Positions 1 to 7,096 are shown, numbered from the stretch's first letter. The stretch: 9,572 bases of DNA from Pseudomonadota bacterium (GCA_003242425.1 QGUL01000041.1:1-9572); one strand, 5' to 3'. A program made the numbers and translations. The notes: generated by a model not told the origin, from the sequence alone.

Positions 1-1667
1 AAGGCCTTGGCGGTCGGCACCAGCTCGCGGCCTTCGCGGTGTACGTACTCCTCCAGGATCAGGTTCTCGATGATCGCGGCGCGCGTGGCGGGCGTGCCCA
101 GCCCCTTCTCGCTGATCGCGGCGCGCAGTTCCTCGTCCTCGATCAGCTTGCCCGCCCCTTCCATCGCCGACAGCAGCGTCGCTTCGGTGTAGCGCGCCGG
201 CGGACGCGTCTGCAGGGCCTTGGCTTCGATCTCCAGCGTCTTTGCCTTGCCGTCCGGTACCGGGGCCAGCATGTCGCCCTCGCCCGCTTCGACCTCGCGG
301 CCGTACACGGCGCGCCAGCCGGCATTGACCAGCACGCGCCCTTCGGTCTTGAAGGGTTCGCCTTCGACGCGCGTGATGCGCGTGGTGATCAGGTATTCGG
401 CCGGCGGATAGAAGACCGCGAGGAAGCGCTTCGTCACCAGGTCGTAGAGCTTCTGTTCCGCTTCCGACAGATTCTTGGGCGCCTGGGTGGTCGGGATGAT
501 GGCGAAGTGATCGGACACCTTCTCGTTGTTGAAGATGCGCTTGTTCGGCCGCACCCAGCCTTGTTTCAGGATGGTGTCCGCGAACGTGCCGTAGGGCTGG
601 CCGCCGTTGATCTTGGCCACCACCGCGAGCGTTTCCTGCACGGTCGACAGATAGTCTTCCGGCAGCGCGCGGGCGTCGGTACGCGGATAGGTCAGCACCT
701 TGTGCTTTTCGTACAGCGCCTGCGCCAGCGCCAGGGTGGTCCGGGCCGAAAAACCGAAACGGGCGTTCGCTTCGCGTTGCAGGCTGGTGAGGTCGTACAG
801 AAGCGGCGGCGCTTCCGTGGACGGCTTGGATTCCTCCGTCACCTCGCCCGGTTTGCCGGCGCATTTGGCGCGGATCGCTTCCGCCCGCGCCTGGTCCCAG
901 ATGCGCTCGGGACGCGCGTCCGGGTCGTCGCCCTTGCGCTGGAAGTTCTCGTCGAACCAGCGCCCGGTGTATTCGCCGCCCTTGCTCTTGAAGGTGCCGT
1001 GCAGTTCCCAATAGGAACGCGGCACGAACTGTTTGATGCGCTGCTCGCGCTCGACCAGGATCGCGAGCGTGGGCGTCTGCACGCGGCCGACGGTGGTCTT
1101 GTAAAAGCCGCCGTCCTTGGAATTGAAGGCCGTCATCGCCCGCGTGCCGTTGATGCCGATCAGCCAGTCGGACTCGGAGCGGCAGATGGCGGCGTCGGCG
1201 AGCGGCTGCATGGATTCGCCGCTGCGCAGGTTGGCGAAGCCTTCGCGGATCGCGGCGGGCGTCATCGACTGCAGCCAAAGCCGCTGGATCGGCTTCCTGG
1301 TCTTGGCGTGCTGCACGATGTAGCGGAAGATGAGTTCGCCTTCGCGGCCCGCGTCGCAGGCGTTGATGATGCCGACCACGTCCTTGCGTTTGATCAGCTT
1401 CACCAGCAGCTTGAGCCGGTCCTCGGTCTTTTCGATCGGCTTCAGGTCGAAGTGCGGCGGAATGACCGGCAGATGCGCGAACGACCATTTCCCGCGCTTG
1501 ACCTCGTATTCGTCCGGTGCGGCGATCTCCAGAAGATGGCCGATGGCCGAAGACAGCACGTACTGGTCGCTTTCGTAATAGTCGCCGTGACGGGTGAAGC
1601 CGCCCAGCGCGCGCGCGATGTCGGCGGCCACGGAGGGCTTCTCGGCGATGATGAGGCGTTTGCTCAC
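1..1667 (-). CDS. topB: DNA topoisomerase III-type (type IA, TopB class), C-terminus cut by the window edge
   Basis: Type IA topoisomerase: cuts one DNA strand through a 5'-phosphotyrosine, passes the other strand and reseals, relaxing or decatenating DNA. 555 residues are visible; the C-terminal end lies beyond base 1. The Toprim domain opens with IIAEKPSVA (Glu9) and continues with NACDAGREGEL (Asp105, Glu109). GRVQTPTLAILVEREQRI lies at about 194-211. The active-site motif LTYPRTDARALPED carries the nucleophile Tyr327, and GTPATRAAIIENL at 524-536 is another family signature. AEKPSVA and DAGREGEL fit the Bacillus-like TopB subgroup better than TopA. The start is GTG: an in-frame TAA lies two codons upstream, and the Toprim motif begins five residues in. 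No good Shine-Dalgarno is visible. It is last in the LysM-dprA-smg direction, 173 bases after smg. Family assignment is very sure; TopB rather than TopA is likely. Confidence 0.95.
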   Translation of the reverse strand, partial: MSKRLIIAEKPSVAADIARALGGFTRHGDYYESDQYVLSSAIGHLLEIAAPDEYEVKRGKWSFAHLPVIPPHFDLKPIEKTEDRLKLLVKLIKRKDVVGIINACDAGREGELIFRYIVQHAKTRKPIQRLWLQSMTPAAIREGFANLRSGESMQPLADAAICRSESDWLIGINGTRAMTAFNSKDGGFYKTTVGRVQTPTLAILVEREQRIKQFVPRSYWELHGTFKSKGGEYTGRWFDENFQRKGDDPDARPERIWDQARAEAIRAKCAGKPGEVTEESKPSTEAPPLLYDLTSLQREANARFGFSARTTLALAQALYEKHKVLTYPRTDARALPEDYLSTVQETLAVVAKINGGQPYGTFADTILKQGWVRPNKRIFNNEKVSDHFAIIPTTQAPKNLSEAEQKLYDLVTKRFLAVFYPPAEYLITTRITRVEGEPFKTEGRVLVNAGWRAVYGREVEAGEGDMLAPVPDGKAKTLEIEAKALQTRPPARYTEATLLSAMEGAGKLIEDEELRAAISEKGLGTPATRAAIIENLILEEYVHREGRELVPTAKA

Positions 1668-1840
1668 GGGTTACTTGTCGGTGGTCGCGGATCTTCTCGA
1701 CGAGTGCGAAAAATGCACGATAGAGACTCGCCGCGGAGGAATCGGTTCACGCGCCGCGTGGAATGCGTCGCAGCGCAGGCAAAGAGCGGCGCAGTTTAAG
1801 GACAAGCCTGGGCGCAGGCAAGGCGCCTGCCCGCCGGCCA

Positions 1841-2299
1841 TTAATGGACGTTGCGGGGGCCGCCCTCGGGCAGGAGCTCTTCCAGCACCAGGGTGTCGAC
1901 GTCGCCCCGGTACGCCCACAGTACCATGAGGACGATGATCTTGAACTTGTCCAGGCCGACCACGTCGTCGGGCAAGGCCATGGCGCGTTCCAGGATCACT
2001 TCGCGCAACGCCGGCGTGAGTACGCGCGCGCTTTCGAGGAAAGCAAGGAAGCCGCGGCTATCGGCGGAGAGCCGCGCCGATTCCTGCTCGGTGTAGGCAC
2101 GGAACGAGCGGCCGAGTTCGAACTGCGGCGGGAAGGCGGTTTCCTGCGGCGAAACCAGGCCTTTCAGCCAGTCCAGGGCGTCGTGAATGTCCTCGTCTTC
2201 GAATCCCGCCGCGGTGAGTTTGCGGGCGAGCGTGTCGTGGTCCGGATAGATTTCGTGCTGATAGTAGCTTTCGAACAGATAGACGAGGACGTCGAACAT
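1841..2299 (-). CDS. smg: Smg family protein (DUF494)
   Basis: A 152-residue, acidic, probably all-helical cytoplasmic protein of the Smg/DUF494 family. The biochemical function is unknown. The family is recognised by its opening MFDVLVYLFESYY, the run DEDIHDALDWLKGL near residue 35-50, and the C-terminal segment LDKFKIIVLMVLWAYRG. No catalytic motif, signal peptide or membrane segment is visible. Length is close to the usual ~155 residues. It starts 17 bases after the dprA stop. An AGGAG overlaps that stop but sits about 14 bases before the ATG, farther than ideal, so translation may partly depend on coupling with dprA. The dprA-smg pair is kept in many Proteobacteria including E. coli (smf-smg), which supports the call although it does not reveal the role. 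Confidence 0.93.
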   Translation of the reverse strand: MFDVLVYLFESYYQHEIYPDHDTLARKLTAAGFEDEDIHDALDWLKGLVSPQETAFPPQFELGRSFRAYTEQESARLSADSRGFLAFLESARVLTPALREVILERAMALPDDVVGLDKFKIIVLMVLWAYRGDVDTLVLEELLPEGGPRNVH

Positions 2300-2316
2300 C
2301 GGCTGGCAGTGCGCTC

Positions 2317-3402
2317 CTAGGTTTTGCGCTGGTATCGCCCGCCCGGCAGGCTCGTCACCTTGCCGTCGAGCTCATGCTGCAAGAGCATCGCCGATACTGT
2401 ATCTGGCGTCAAGCCGCTCCTCTGACACAACATGTCGAGGGTGCAGGGGTCATAGCCCAGATGGCGCAGGATGGGGTCCTCGTCCGCCTCCTCCTGTTCC
2501 GGCACCGCGTCGAAGAGCTGTCTGGGCACCCAGTGGCCCAGTTCCTCCAGGATATCCTGCGCGCTTTCAACCAGTTTCGCGCCCTGTTTGATGAGCGCGT
2601 GACAGCCTTTGGAAAGCGGCGAATGGATCGAACCGGGGATGGCGAACACCTCGCGGCCCTGCTCGCCCGCACAGCGCGCGGTGATGAGCGAGCCGCTCGA
2701 GATCGCGGCTTCGACCACCAGCACGCCGTGCGCCAGGCCGCTGATGAGCCGGTTGCGACGCGGGAAATTGGCGGCGAAGGGCGCGGTGCCGAGAGGACAT
2801 TCGCTGAGCATCAGGCCTTCGGCGGCGATGCGTTCGTACAGCGCGGCGTTGCCCGAGGGATAGCAGCGGTCGACGCCGGTGCCGAGCACGGCGACGGTCG
2901 AGGACGGTCCGCGCAGGGCGCCGCGATGCGCGGCGGCGTCGATGCCCAGCGCCAGGCCGCTGACGATGGTGAAACCTGCCTCGCTCAGCGCCGCACTGAA
3001 GCGCTCGGCGTTGCTCAAGCCCTGACCGGTCGCGTTACGGCTGCCCACCACGGCGAGCATGGGCCGCTTGAGCAGGTCAGGGTTGCCGCGGGCGTAGAGC
3101 AGAGTGGGCGGATCGGCGATTTCCAGCAGACTCGCCGGGTAGTTCGAATCGGCCAGAGTGAGGAAATGATTGCCGGGCTGCTCTCCCCAACGCAGCGCCT
3201 CCTCCACTTCCCGGTTGCTGTCGTGCGTGAGGGTGCGGCGCGCCAGATCTTCGCCCACCACCCGGACGAGGGCCGCGTGGCCGGCGGCGAAGATGTTGGA
3301 AGGTAGGCCGAAGGCCGAAAGCAACTCGCGCTGCGCCCGCGGCCCCAGGCCGGGCACGAGCGTGAGACGGAGCCAGGCGGCGAGTTCCAGGTCGCTCGAC
3401 AC
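2317..3402 (-). CDS. dprA: DNA-processing protein DprA (Smf)
   Basis: DprA binds incoming single-stranded DNA during natural transformation, protects it and loads RecA; it acts in the cytoplasm. The 361-residue protein has three parts. An N-terminal helix-hairpin/SAM-like part contains LVPGLGPRAQRELLSAFG (about 15-32). The Rossmann-like core spans about 80-290, with VVGSRNAT (118-125), VSGLALGIDAAAHRGAL (147-163), GTGVDRCYP (174-182), FPRRNRLISGLA (213-224), SSGSLITA (235-242) and EQGREVFAIPGS (247-258). A C-terminal winged-helix (DML1-type) domain occupies about 305-357. All the usual core motifs are present, so it looks intact. The start is GTG at 3402, 18 bases after the LysM stop, with purine-rich GGCGGCGGAG just upstream. 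DprA is widespread also in bacteria not known to be competent, so this gene alone does not show competence; no com or pil genes are in the window. Confidence 0.97.
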   Translation of the reverse strand: MSSDLELAAWLRLTLVPGLGPRAQRELLSAFGLPSNIFAAGHAALVRVVGEDLARRTLTHDSNREVEEALRWGEQPGNHFLTLADSNYPASLLEIADPPTLLYARGNPDLLKRPMLAVVGSRNATGQGLSNAERFSAALSEAGFTIVSGLALGIDAAAHRGALRGPSSTVAVLGTGVDRCYPSGNAALYERIAAEGLMLSECPLGTAPFAANFPRRNRLISGLAHGVLVVEAAISSGSLITARCAGEQGREVFAIPGSIHSPLSKGCHALIKQGAKLVESAQDILEELGHWVPRQLFDAVPEQEEADEDPILRHLGYDPCTLDMLCQRSGLTPDTVSAMLLQHELDGKVTSLPGGRYQRKT

Positions 3403-3420
3403 GGCTCCGCCGCCTTTCGC

Positions 3421-4548
3421 TCAGGGCGTCGTGGCCCGGTCGCCCGGGGTCACCGGCCGCTCCGCCTGCATGACCAGGGCGTAGGAGAGGTTGTCGAAGA
3501 CGCGGAAGACCATGGCCAGGCCGTAGCGTTCCTCCGGCAGCACCAGCGGCTTGGGCCGCGGCTCGCCCATGTACCAAGGCCCGATGCTGCGGTCGCGCGG
3601 CAGCACCATGCCGCGCGACAGCGCCAGCACGTGGCCCGGCTCGATGCCGTGATTGGCGCCCACGTTCAGGGTGATCATCGAGAACGGTCCGGCTTCGACG
3701 TAACTGCCGTAATTGGAGCGGATGGCCCGGTCTTCCCGGCCGCTGTAATACTCGGAACGCGCATCGGTGCGGCCGTCGTGCAGGGATATGACCCGCGCCC
3801 GGATTTCCTTCTCCGGCGCGCGCGGCGCATAGTGGAAGACCTGCGGCGGGGAGACGGCCACCAGGCGATCGCCTTCGCCGATCTCCCGCTGGGAGGAAAT
3901 GATCTTGATCTTGGCGGGGTCGCCGAAGCGCACCACCTGGGCGGTACCGAGATAGACGGCCTCGTAGCCCAGGGTTTCATTGGTGTCCGGATCGACCAGG
4001 GCCGGGCCGCGCCGGTAGACGCTCCAGACTTCCGGGCCGGAGGGATCGAGGCCCTCGACATAGGCGTAACTGCCGGCGCCCAGGTTGACGCGGCCCTCTT
4101 CCGTCGCGGCGATGCGCGGCGCGTTGTCCAGCCCGTCCTTCTCGATCACCAGCGGCCGCGAAAGGAAGGGCTCGATCACCTTGGCGGGAATGGTCGGCAC
4201 CGGCTCCGCATCCAGCGAGGTTTCGCGGATGCGCGGCGAAAGCTTCTCCTCCCCGCTCACGCGGCCCTGCACCATCAGCTTCATCCGGTCGCGATCGAAG
4301 ACGATGACATCGCCGGGATAAATCCAGTGCGGATCCTTGATCTGGTCCTTGTTCAGGCCCCAGATCTCGGGCCAGCGCCAGGGATCCTTGAGGAAGCGGC
4401 CGGAGATGTCCCACAGCGTATCCCCCTTTACCACCACATAGCGGTCCGGCGCATCGGGGTGGATTTGCAGGACGTTGCCCTTGTCGGCCAAGGCGATGGG
4501 CGCCGCCAGCGCGAGGGCGAGGAGGAGTGCTGTGCTAGACTTGAACAT
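3421..4548 (-). CDS. Secreted LysM domain protein of unknown role
   Basis: A 375-residue exported protein. Residues 1-21 form a typical signal peptide (charged start, hydrophobic LLLALALAAPIALA), with likely cleavage after ALA21. There is no lipobox cysteine, so it is probably periplasmic rather than a lipoprotein. One LysM peptidoglycan-binding domain spans about 37-85, including VVVKGDTLWDISGRFL and IYPGDVIVF. The other ~290 residues carry no catalytic motif I recognise. The repeated short strands, and the segment around NVGANHGIEPGHVLALSRG (about 290-310), suggest a beta-rich C-terminal domain. A GAGG (CCTC on the plus strand at 4554-4557) five bases before the ATG is a fair ribosome-binding site. 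The gene heads the minus-strand unit with dprA and diverges from def. The same LysM gene between dprA and def is known in Pseudomonas and many betaproteobacteria. A structural or cell-wall-associated function is inferred. Confidence 0.9.
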   Translation of the reverse strand: MFKSSTALLLALALAAPIALADKGNVLQIHPDAPDRYVVVKGDTLWDISGRFLKDPWRWPEIWGLNKDQIKDPHWIYPGDVIVFDRDRMKLMVQGRVSGEEKLSPRIRETSLDAEPVPTIPAKVIEPFLSRPLVIEKDGLDNAPRIAATEEGRVNLGAGSYAYVEGLDPSGPEVWSVYRRGPALVDPDTNETLGYEAVYLGTAQVVRFGDPAKIKIISSQREIGEGDRLVAVSPPQVFHYAPRAPEKEIRARVISLHDGRTDARSEYYSGREDRAIRSNYGSYVEAGPFSMITLNVGANHGIEPGHVLALSRGMVLPRDRSIGPWYMGEPRPKPLVLPEERYGLAMVFRVFDNLSYALVMQAERPVTPGDRATTP

Positions 4549-4589
4549 ATTGGCCTCGGTCCGATCTAAGCCTAGTGTAACGGCTTGAT

Positions 4590-4618
4590 TTGTCTTGAAC
4601 TGCGCCCGGCAGTCTAAG
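4590..4618 (+). promoter_or_regulatory. Candidate sigma-70 promoter for def-fmt
   Basis: TTGTCT (4590-4595) and TCTAAG (4613-4618) are exactly 17 bases apart; each matches four of six consensus positions. Transcription would begin near 4625, giving a leader of about 40 bases before the def ATG. The spacer contains a perfect inverted repeat (ACTGC, five-base loop, GCAGT, 4599-4613) that could be an operator or mere chance. The box positions are seen directly; promoter activity is inferred. The 118-base region also has to hold the divergent LysM promoter, for which I found no convincing boxes. Confidence 0.4.
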
Positions 4619-4666
4619 GCTTTTTATGACCGAAGCATATTCAACTATTTCACGCTGCAGGAATTT

Positions 4667-5179
4667 ATGGCGCTTCTACCCATTCTTCGCTACCCCGACG
4701 AACGGCTCCACATCGTCGCCAAGCCGGTCGAGGTAGTGGATGACGAGATCCGCAAGCTGGTCCGCGACATGGCGGAGACCATGTATGCCGCGCCGGGCAT
4801 CGGACTGGCTGCCACGCAGGTGGATGTGCACAAGCGCGTGATCGTGATCGATATCTCCGAGACGCGCGACGATCTGCTGGTGCTCATCAATCCCGAGATC
4901 GTCGAGCGCGAAGGCGAACAGGAATACGAGGAAGGCTGCCTGTCGGTGCCGGGCATCTACGACTACGTCAAGCGCGCGGCGCGGATCAGGGTGCGGGCGC
5001 TGGACGAGCACGGCCGGCCCTTCGAACGCGAAGCCGAAGGCCTGCTCGCGGTCTGCATCCAGCACGAAATGGATCATCTGGAAGGCAAGGTGTTCGTCGA
5101 ATACCTGTCGCGCCTCAAACAGACCCGCATCCGGGCCAAACTGCAGAAGCAGAAACAGCAATTGCGCAAGGTTGCCTAG
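4667..5179 (+). CDS. def: Peptide deformylase
   Basis: Removes the formyl group from the N-terminal methionine of nascent proteins; a metalloenzyme (Fe2+ in vivo) acting at the ribosome exit. The 170-residue protein has all three signatures: GIGLAATQ (44-51), EGCLSVPG (89-96; metal ligand Cys91) and QHEMDHLEG (132-140; metal ligands His133 and His137, catalytic Glu134). Length matches the ~168 of E. coli Def. The basic tail rich in K, Q and R (151-168) is usual for the family. I chose the ATG at 4667. The reading frame stays open upstream to a TTG at 4595, but family homology begins at [19 protein letters not shown] lies just before this ATG (4659-4663), and the longer form would start upstream of the probable transcription start. 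It is followed after five bases by fmt, its functional partner. Confidence 0.98.
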   Translation: MALLPILRYPDERLHIVAKPVEVVDDEIRKLVRDMAETMYAAPGIGLAATQVDVHKRVIVIDISETRDDLLVLINPEIVEREGEQEYEEGCLSVPGIYDYVKRAARIRVRALDEHGRPFEREAEGLLAVCIQHEMDHLEGKVFVEYLSRLKQTRIRAKLQKQKQQLRKVA

Positions 5180-5184
5180 CAACC

Positions 5185-6114
5185 ATGCGGATCGCTTTCG
5201 CGGGTACGCCGGAGTTCGCCGTACCGGCGCTGGAGGCCCTGCTGGCCGCCGGTCATCGCGTCGTCGGCGTGTGGACCCAGCCGGACCGGCCTGCCGGCCG
5301 CGGCATGCGCCTCACCCCCAGTCCCGTCAAGCAGGCGGCCCAAAGGCATGCGCTGCCCGTCCATCAACCCCTTTCCCTGCGTGAGGAGCCGGCACAGCGC
5401 GAACTGCGGGAATGTGGCGCCGACGCCATGGTGGTGGTCGCCTACGGCCTGCTGCTGCCCGAGGCCGTGCTCGGGCTGTTCCGCTACGGCGCCCTGAACA
5501 TCCACGCTTCGCTATTGCCCCGCTGGCGCGGCGCCGCGCCCATCCAGCGCGCCCTGCTCGCCGGCGACCGCGAAACCGGGGTCTGCATCATGCAAATGGA
5601 CGCAGGCCTCGACACCGGTCCCACGCTGCTGTGCGAAGCGATTCCCATCGGCGACGACGACACTGCCGGTACGCTGCACGACAAGCTCGCCGCGCTCGGC
5701 GCGCGGCTGATCGTGCGCGCGCTCGAGGGGCTGGAACGCGGTGAACTGCGGCCCACGCCGCAGCCGGACAGCGGCGTGACCTACGCGCACAAGATTGCCA
5801 AGGCCGAAGCGCGCATCGACTGGCGCCGGCCGGCGCCGGAGGTGTGGCGTCGGATCCGCGCCTTCAATCCCTTCCCCGGCGCGGGCACGCGCTGGGGCGA
5901 CACCGAGCTGAAACTGTGGCAGGCACGCATCGCAGACGGCGAGGGCGAGCCGGGCACCGTCTTGCGTTGCGAGGACGATGCCTTCGTCGTCGCCTGCGGC
6001 TCGGGCGCCGTCGCGGTCACGGTCGCGCAACGCGCCGGCGGCAAGCGTCTGCCCGCAGCCGAGTTCCTGCGCGGCACCGGTCTCGCGCCCGGAGACCGGT
6101 TCGACTCGGATTGA
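5185..6114 (+). CDS. fmt: Methionyl-tRNA formyltransferase
   Basis: Transfers a formyl group from 10-formyl-tetrahydrofolate to methionyl-tRNA(fMet) so that it can initiate translation; cytoplasmic. 309 residues, close to E. coli Fmt (315). The N-terminal Rossmann-type catalytic domain (about 1-190) starts with [20 protein letters not shown]. It carries the hallmark [12 protein letters not shown] (109-120) and the catalytic set Asn105, His107 and Asp143 (in [12 protein letters not shown] and DAGLDTGP). The C-terminal tRNA-binding OB-like domain starts after the linker [15 protein letters not shown] (199-213), followed by [11 protein letters not shown] (228-238). The ATG lies five bases after the def stop with only a weak AAGG inside the end of def, so expression is probably coupled to def. 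The last 40 bases hold a perfect 9-base inverted repeat (listed separately). No sign of damage. Confidence 0.98.
   Translation: MRIAFAGTPEFAVPALEALLAAGHRVVGVWTQPDRPAGRGMRLTPSPVKQAAQRHALPVHQPLSLREEPAQRELRECGADAMVVVAYGLLLPEAVLGLFRYGALNIHASLLPRWRGAAPIQRALLAGDRETGVCIMQMDAGLDTGPTLLCEAIPIGDDDTAGTLHDKLAALGARLIVRALEGLERGELRPTPQPDSGVTYAHKIAKAEARIDWRRPAPEVWRRIRAFNPFPGAGTRWGDTELKLWQARIADGEGEPGTVLRCEDDAFVVACGSGAVAVTVAQRAGGKRLPAAEFLRGTGLAPGDRFDSD
6076..6100 (+). repeat. Perfect 9-base inverted repeat inside the 3' end of fmt
   Basis: Arms ACCGGTCTC (6076-6084) and GAGACCGGT (6092-6100) enclose a seven-base loop GCGCCCG. The RNA could form a stable hairpin ending 14 bases before the fmt stop. A run of five T (6116-6120) follows, but 15 bases after the stem, too far for a standard intrinsic terminator. 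It might slow RNA polymerase, protect the def-fmt transcript end, or be accidental in coding DNA of this GC content. The repeat itself is certain; the role is unknown. Confidence 0.5.
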
Positions 6115-6138
6115 ATTTTTCGCGCTCGAGCCCATCAT
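6111..6138 (+). promoter_or_regulatory. Candidate sigma-32 (heat-shock) promoter for htpX
   Basis: TTGAAT (6111-6116, overlapping the fmt stop codon) and GCCCATCA (6130-6137) are 13 bases apart. The E. coli RpoH consensus is TTGAAA, 13-15 bases, then CCCCATnT. Five of six -35 bases match, and the core CCCAT of the -10 is intact. Transcription would start near 6145, just before the strong ribosome-binding region. In E. coli htpX is a known heat-shock gene, which raises the prior. Boxes are seen; regulation is inferred. Confidence 0.45.
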
Positions 6139-6152
6139 AGGAACGACGCTTT

Positions 6153-6170
6153 AGGAGGTAGAAAAGGAGA
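6153..6170 (+). promoter_or_regulatory. Tandem Shine-Dalgarno sequences of htpX
   Basis: AGGAGGT (6153-6159) is a full-strength Shine-Dalgarno match 12 bases before the ATG. A second, AAGGAG (6164-6169), lies only two bases before it. One is slightly too far and the other slightly too close to be ideal. Together they form by far the strongest ribosome-binding region in the window and settle the htpX start at 6172. Confidence 0.75.
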
Positions 6171-6171
6171 G

Positions 6172-7023
6172 ATGTTCGAGAACTGGTTCAAGACGGGAAT
6201 CCTGCTCGCCGCCATCATGGCGCTGTTCGGCGTGGTCGGCGGGCTGATCGGCGGTCAGCAGGGCATGCTCATCGCGCTGCTCATCGGCGGGGCGATGAAC
6301 ATCTTCGCCTACTGGTTCTCCGATCAGATGGTGCTGAAGCTCTATCGCGCACGCGAAGTGGACGAGACTTCGGCGCCGCAGTTCTACAACATGGTCAAGG
6401 AACTGGCGCAGCGCGCTGGCCTACCCATGCCGCGCGTCTACATCATCGACGAGGCGCAGCCGAACGCCTTTGCCACCGGACGCAATCCGCAGAACGCCGC
6501 GGTGGCGGCTACGACCGGCATCCTGCAGCTCCTCAGCGCGCGCGAGCTGCGCGGCGTGATGGCGCACGAGCTCGCGCACGTGAAGAACCGCGACACCCTG
6601 ATCTCCACCATCTCGGCCACCATCGCCGGGGCGATTTCCACGCTTGCGAACTTCGGCATGTGGTTCGGGATGGCCAACAGCAACAACCGCGAAGGCGGCG
6701 GCAACCCGGTGCTGGCCATCCTGGTGATGATCGTCGCGCCGATCGCGGCGATGCTCATCCAGTTCGCCATTTCGCGCACGCGCGAGTTCGGCGCCGACCG
6801 CGGCGGCGCGGAGATCTGCGGCGACCCGCACGCGCTGGCCGACGCATTGGAAAAGATCGAACGCTACGCGAAAGGCTTGCCGATGCCGACCGCGGAGCAG
6901 CATCCGGCCACCGCACAGATGATGATCATCAATCCGCTCTCGGGCGGCGGCCTGGCCGGCTGGTTCAGCACCCATCCTTCCACGGCGGAACGCATCGCCC
7001 GCCTGCGCGCGATGGCGCGCTGA
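6172..7023 (+). CDS. htpX: Membrane zinc metalloprotease HtpX
   Basis: Inner-membrane M48-family protease that degrades misfolded or damaged membrane proteins, working in parallel with FtsH. 283 residues, against 293 in E. coli. Two N-terminal hydrophobic segments (about 7-28 and 31-49) are followed by the cytoplasmic zinc site. This is [13 protein letters not shown] (129-141) with HExxH at 132-136 (His132, Glu133, His136). The third ligand is probably Glu205 in [13 protein letters not shown]. Two more hydrophobic segments (about 146-167 and 178-199) separate these motifs, the usual HtpX topology. The C-terminal [16 protein letters not shown] is also typical of the family. The gene has a tandem Shine-Dalgarno, a plausible heat-shock promoter overlapping the fmt stop, and a strong terminator 22 bases after its stop, so it may be a single-gene heat-inducible unit between def-fmt and rsmB. 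It appears complete and active. Confidence 0.97.
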   Translation: MFENWFKTGILLAAIMALFGVVGGLIGGQQGMLIALLIGGAMNIFAYWFSDQMVLKLYRAREVDETSAPQFYNMVKELAQRAGLPMPRVYIIDEAQPNAFATGRNPQNAAVAATTGILQLLSARELRGVMAHELAHVKNRDTLISTISATIAGAISTLANFGMWFGMANSNNREGGGNPVLAILVMIVAPIAAMLIQFAISRTREFGADRGGAEICGDPHALADALEKIERYAKGLPMPTAEQHPATAQMMIINPLSGGGLAGWFSTHPSTAERIARLRAMAR

Positions 7024-7044
7024 AGCCTGATCCCGCGGTCGACG

Positions 7045-7073
7045 AGCGCCGGCGCAGTCCGGCGCTTTGTTTT
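7045..7073 (+). terminator. Intrinsic terminator after htpX
   Basis: An eight-base perfect, GC-rich stem, AGCGCCGG (7045-7052) with CCGGCGCT (7059-7066), has a six-base loop CGCAGT. It is followed at once by the T-rich TTTGTTTT (7066-7073). This has the form of a Rho-independent terminator on the plus strand. It lies between htpX and rsmB and separates the two units. Confidence 0.8.
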
Positions 7074-7082
7074 GCGCGGGCC

Positions 7083-7088
7083 TATAAT
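7083..7088 (+). promoter_or_regulatory. Perfect -10 box (TATAAT) just before rsmB
   Basis: TATAAT matches the sigma-70 -10 consensus at all six positions, immediately after the htpX terminator. No recognisable -35 box sits 16-18 bases upstream (that stretch is the terminator stem), and there is no extended TGn. A start six to eight bases downstream would fall at 7095-7097, at the rsmB GTG itself, implying a leaderless or nearly leaderless transcript. The box is certain; its use is inferred. Confidence 0.5.
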
Positions 7089-7096
7089 CGCCGCGC

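Noticed and set aside
39..1799. Long plus-strand open frame of 586 codons
   Set aside because: It lies antisense to the topoisomerase gene, whose motifs are unmistakable. The Arg/Gly/Val/Leu-rich, motif-free translation is a usual by-product of high-GC codon use.
1810..1832. Hairpin after smg (GGGC, two-base bulge, AGGC pairing with GCCTGCCC) as a terminator
   Set aside because: The stem is interrupted and no T-rich tail follows in the minus direction, so it is not a convincing terminator.
1671..1919. Minus-strand open frame of 82 codons between smg and the topoisomerase
   Set aside because: Overlaps the end of smg in another frame. The translation is Arg/Pro/Ala-rich without motif or Shine-Dalgarno; the 173-base gap holds no gene I can support.
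2374..3306. Plus-strand open frame of 310 codons
   Set aside because: Antisense to dprA, with no recognisable family features and no ribosome-binding site.
3631..4569. Plus-strand open frame of 312 codons
   Set aside because: Antisense to the LysM gene, with composition typical of a shadow frame.
4595..4666. 24-residue N-terminal extension of peptide deformylase from a TTG
   Set aside because: Homology and the AGGAA site favour ATG 4667, and the extension would begin upstream of the likely transcription start.
4676..6138. Minus-strand open frames opposite def and fmt (up to 208 codons)
   Set aside because: Shadow frames of well-defined genes, with no family resemblance.
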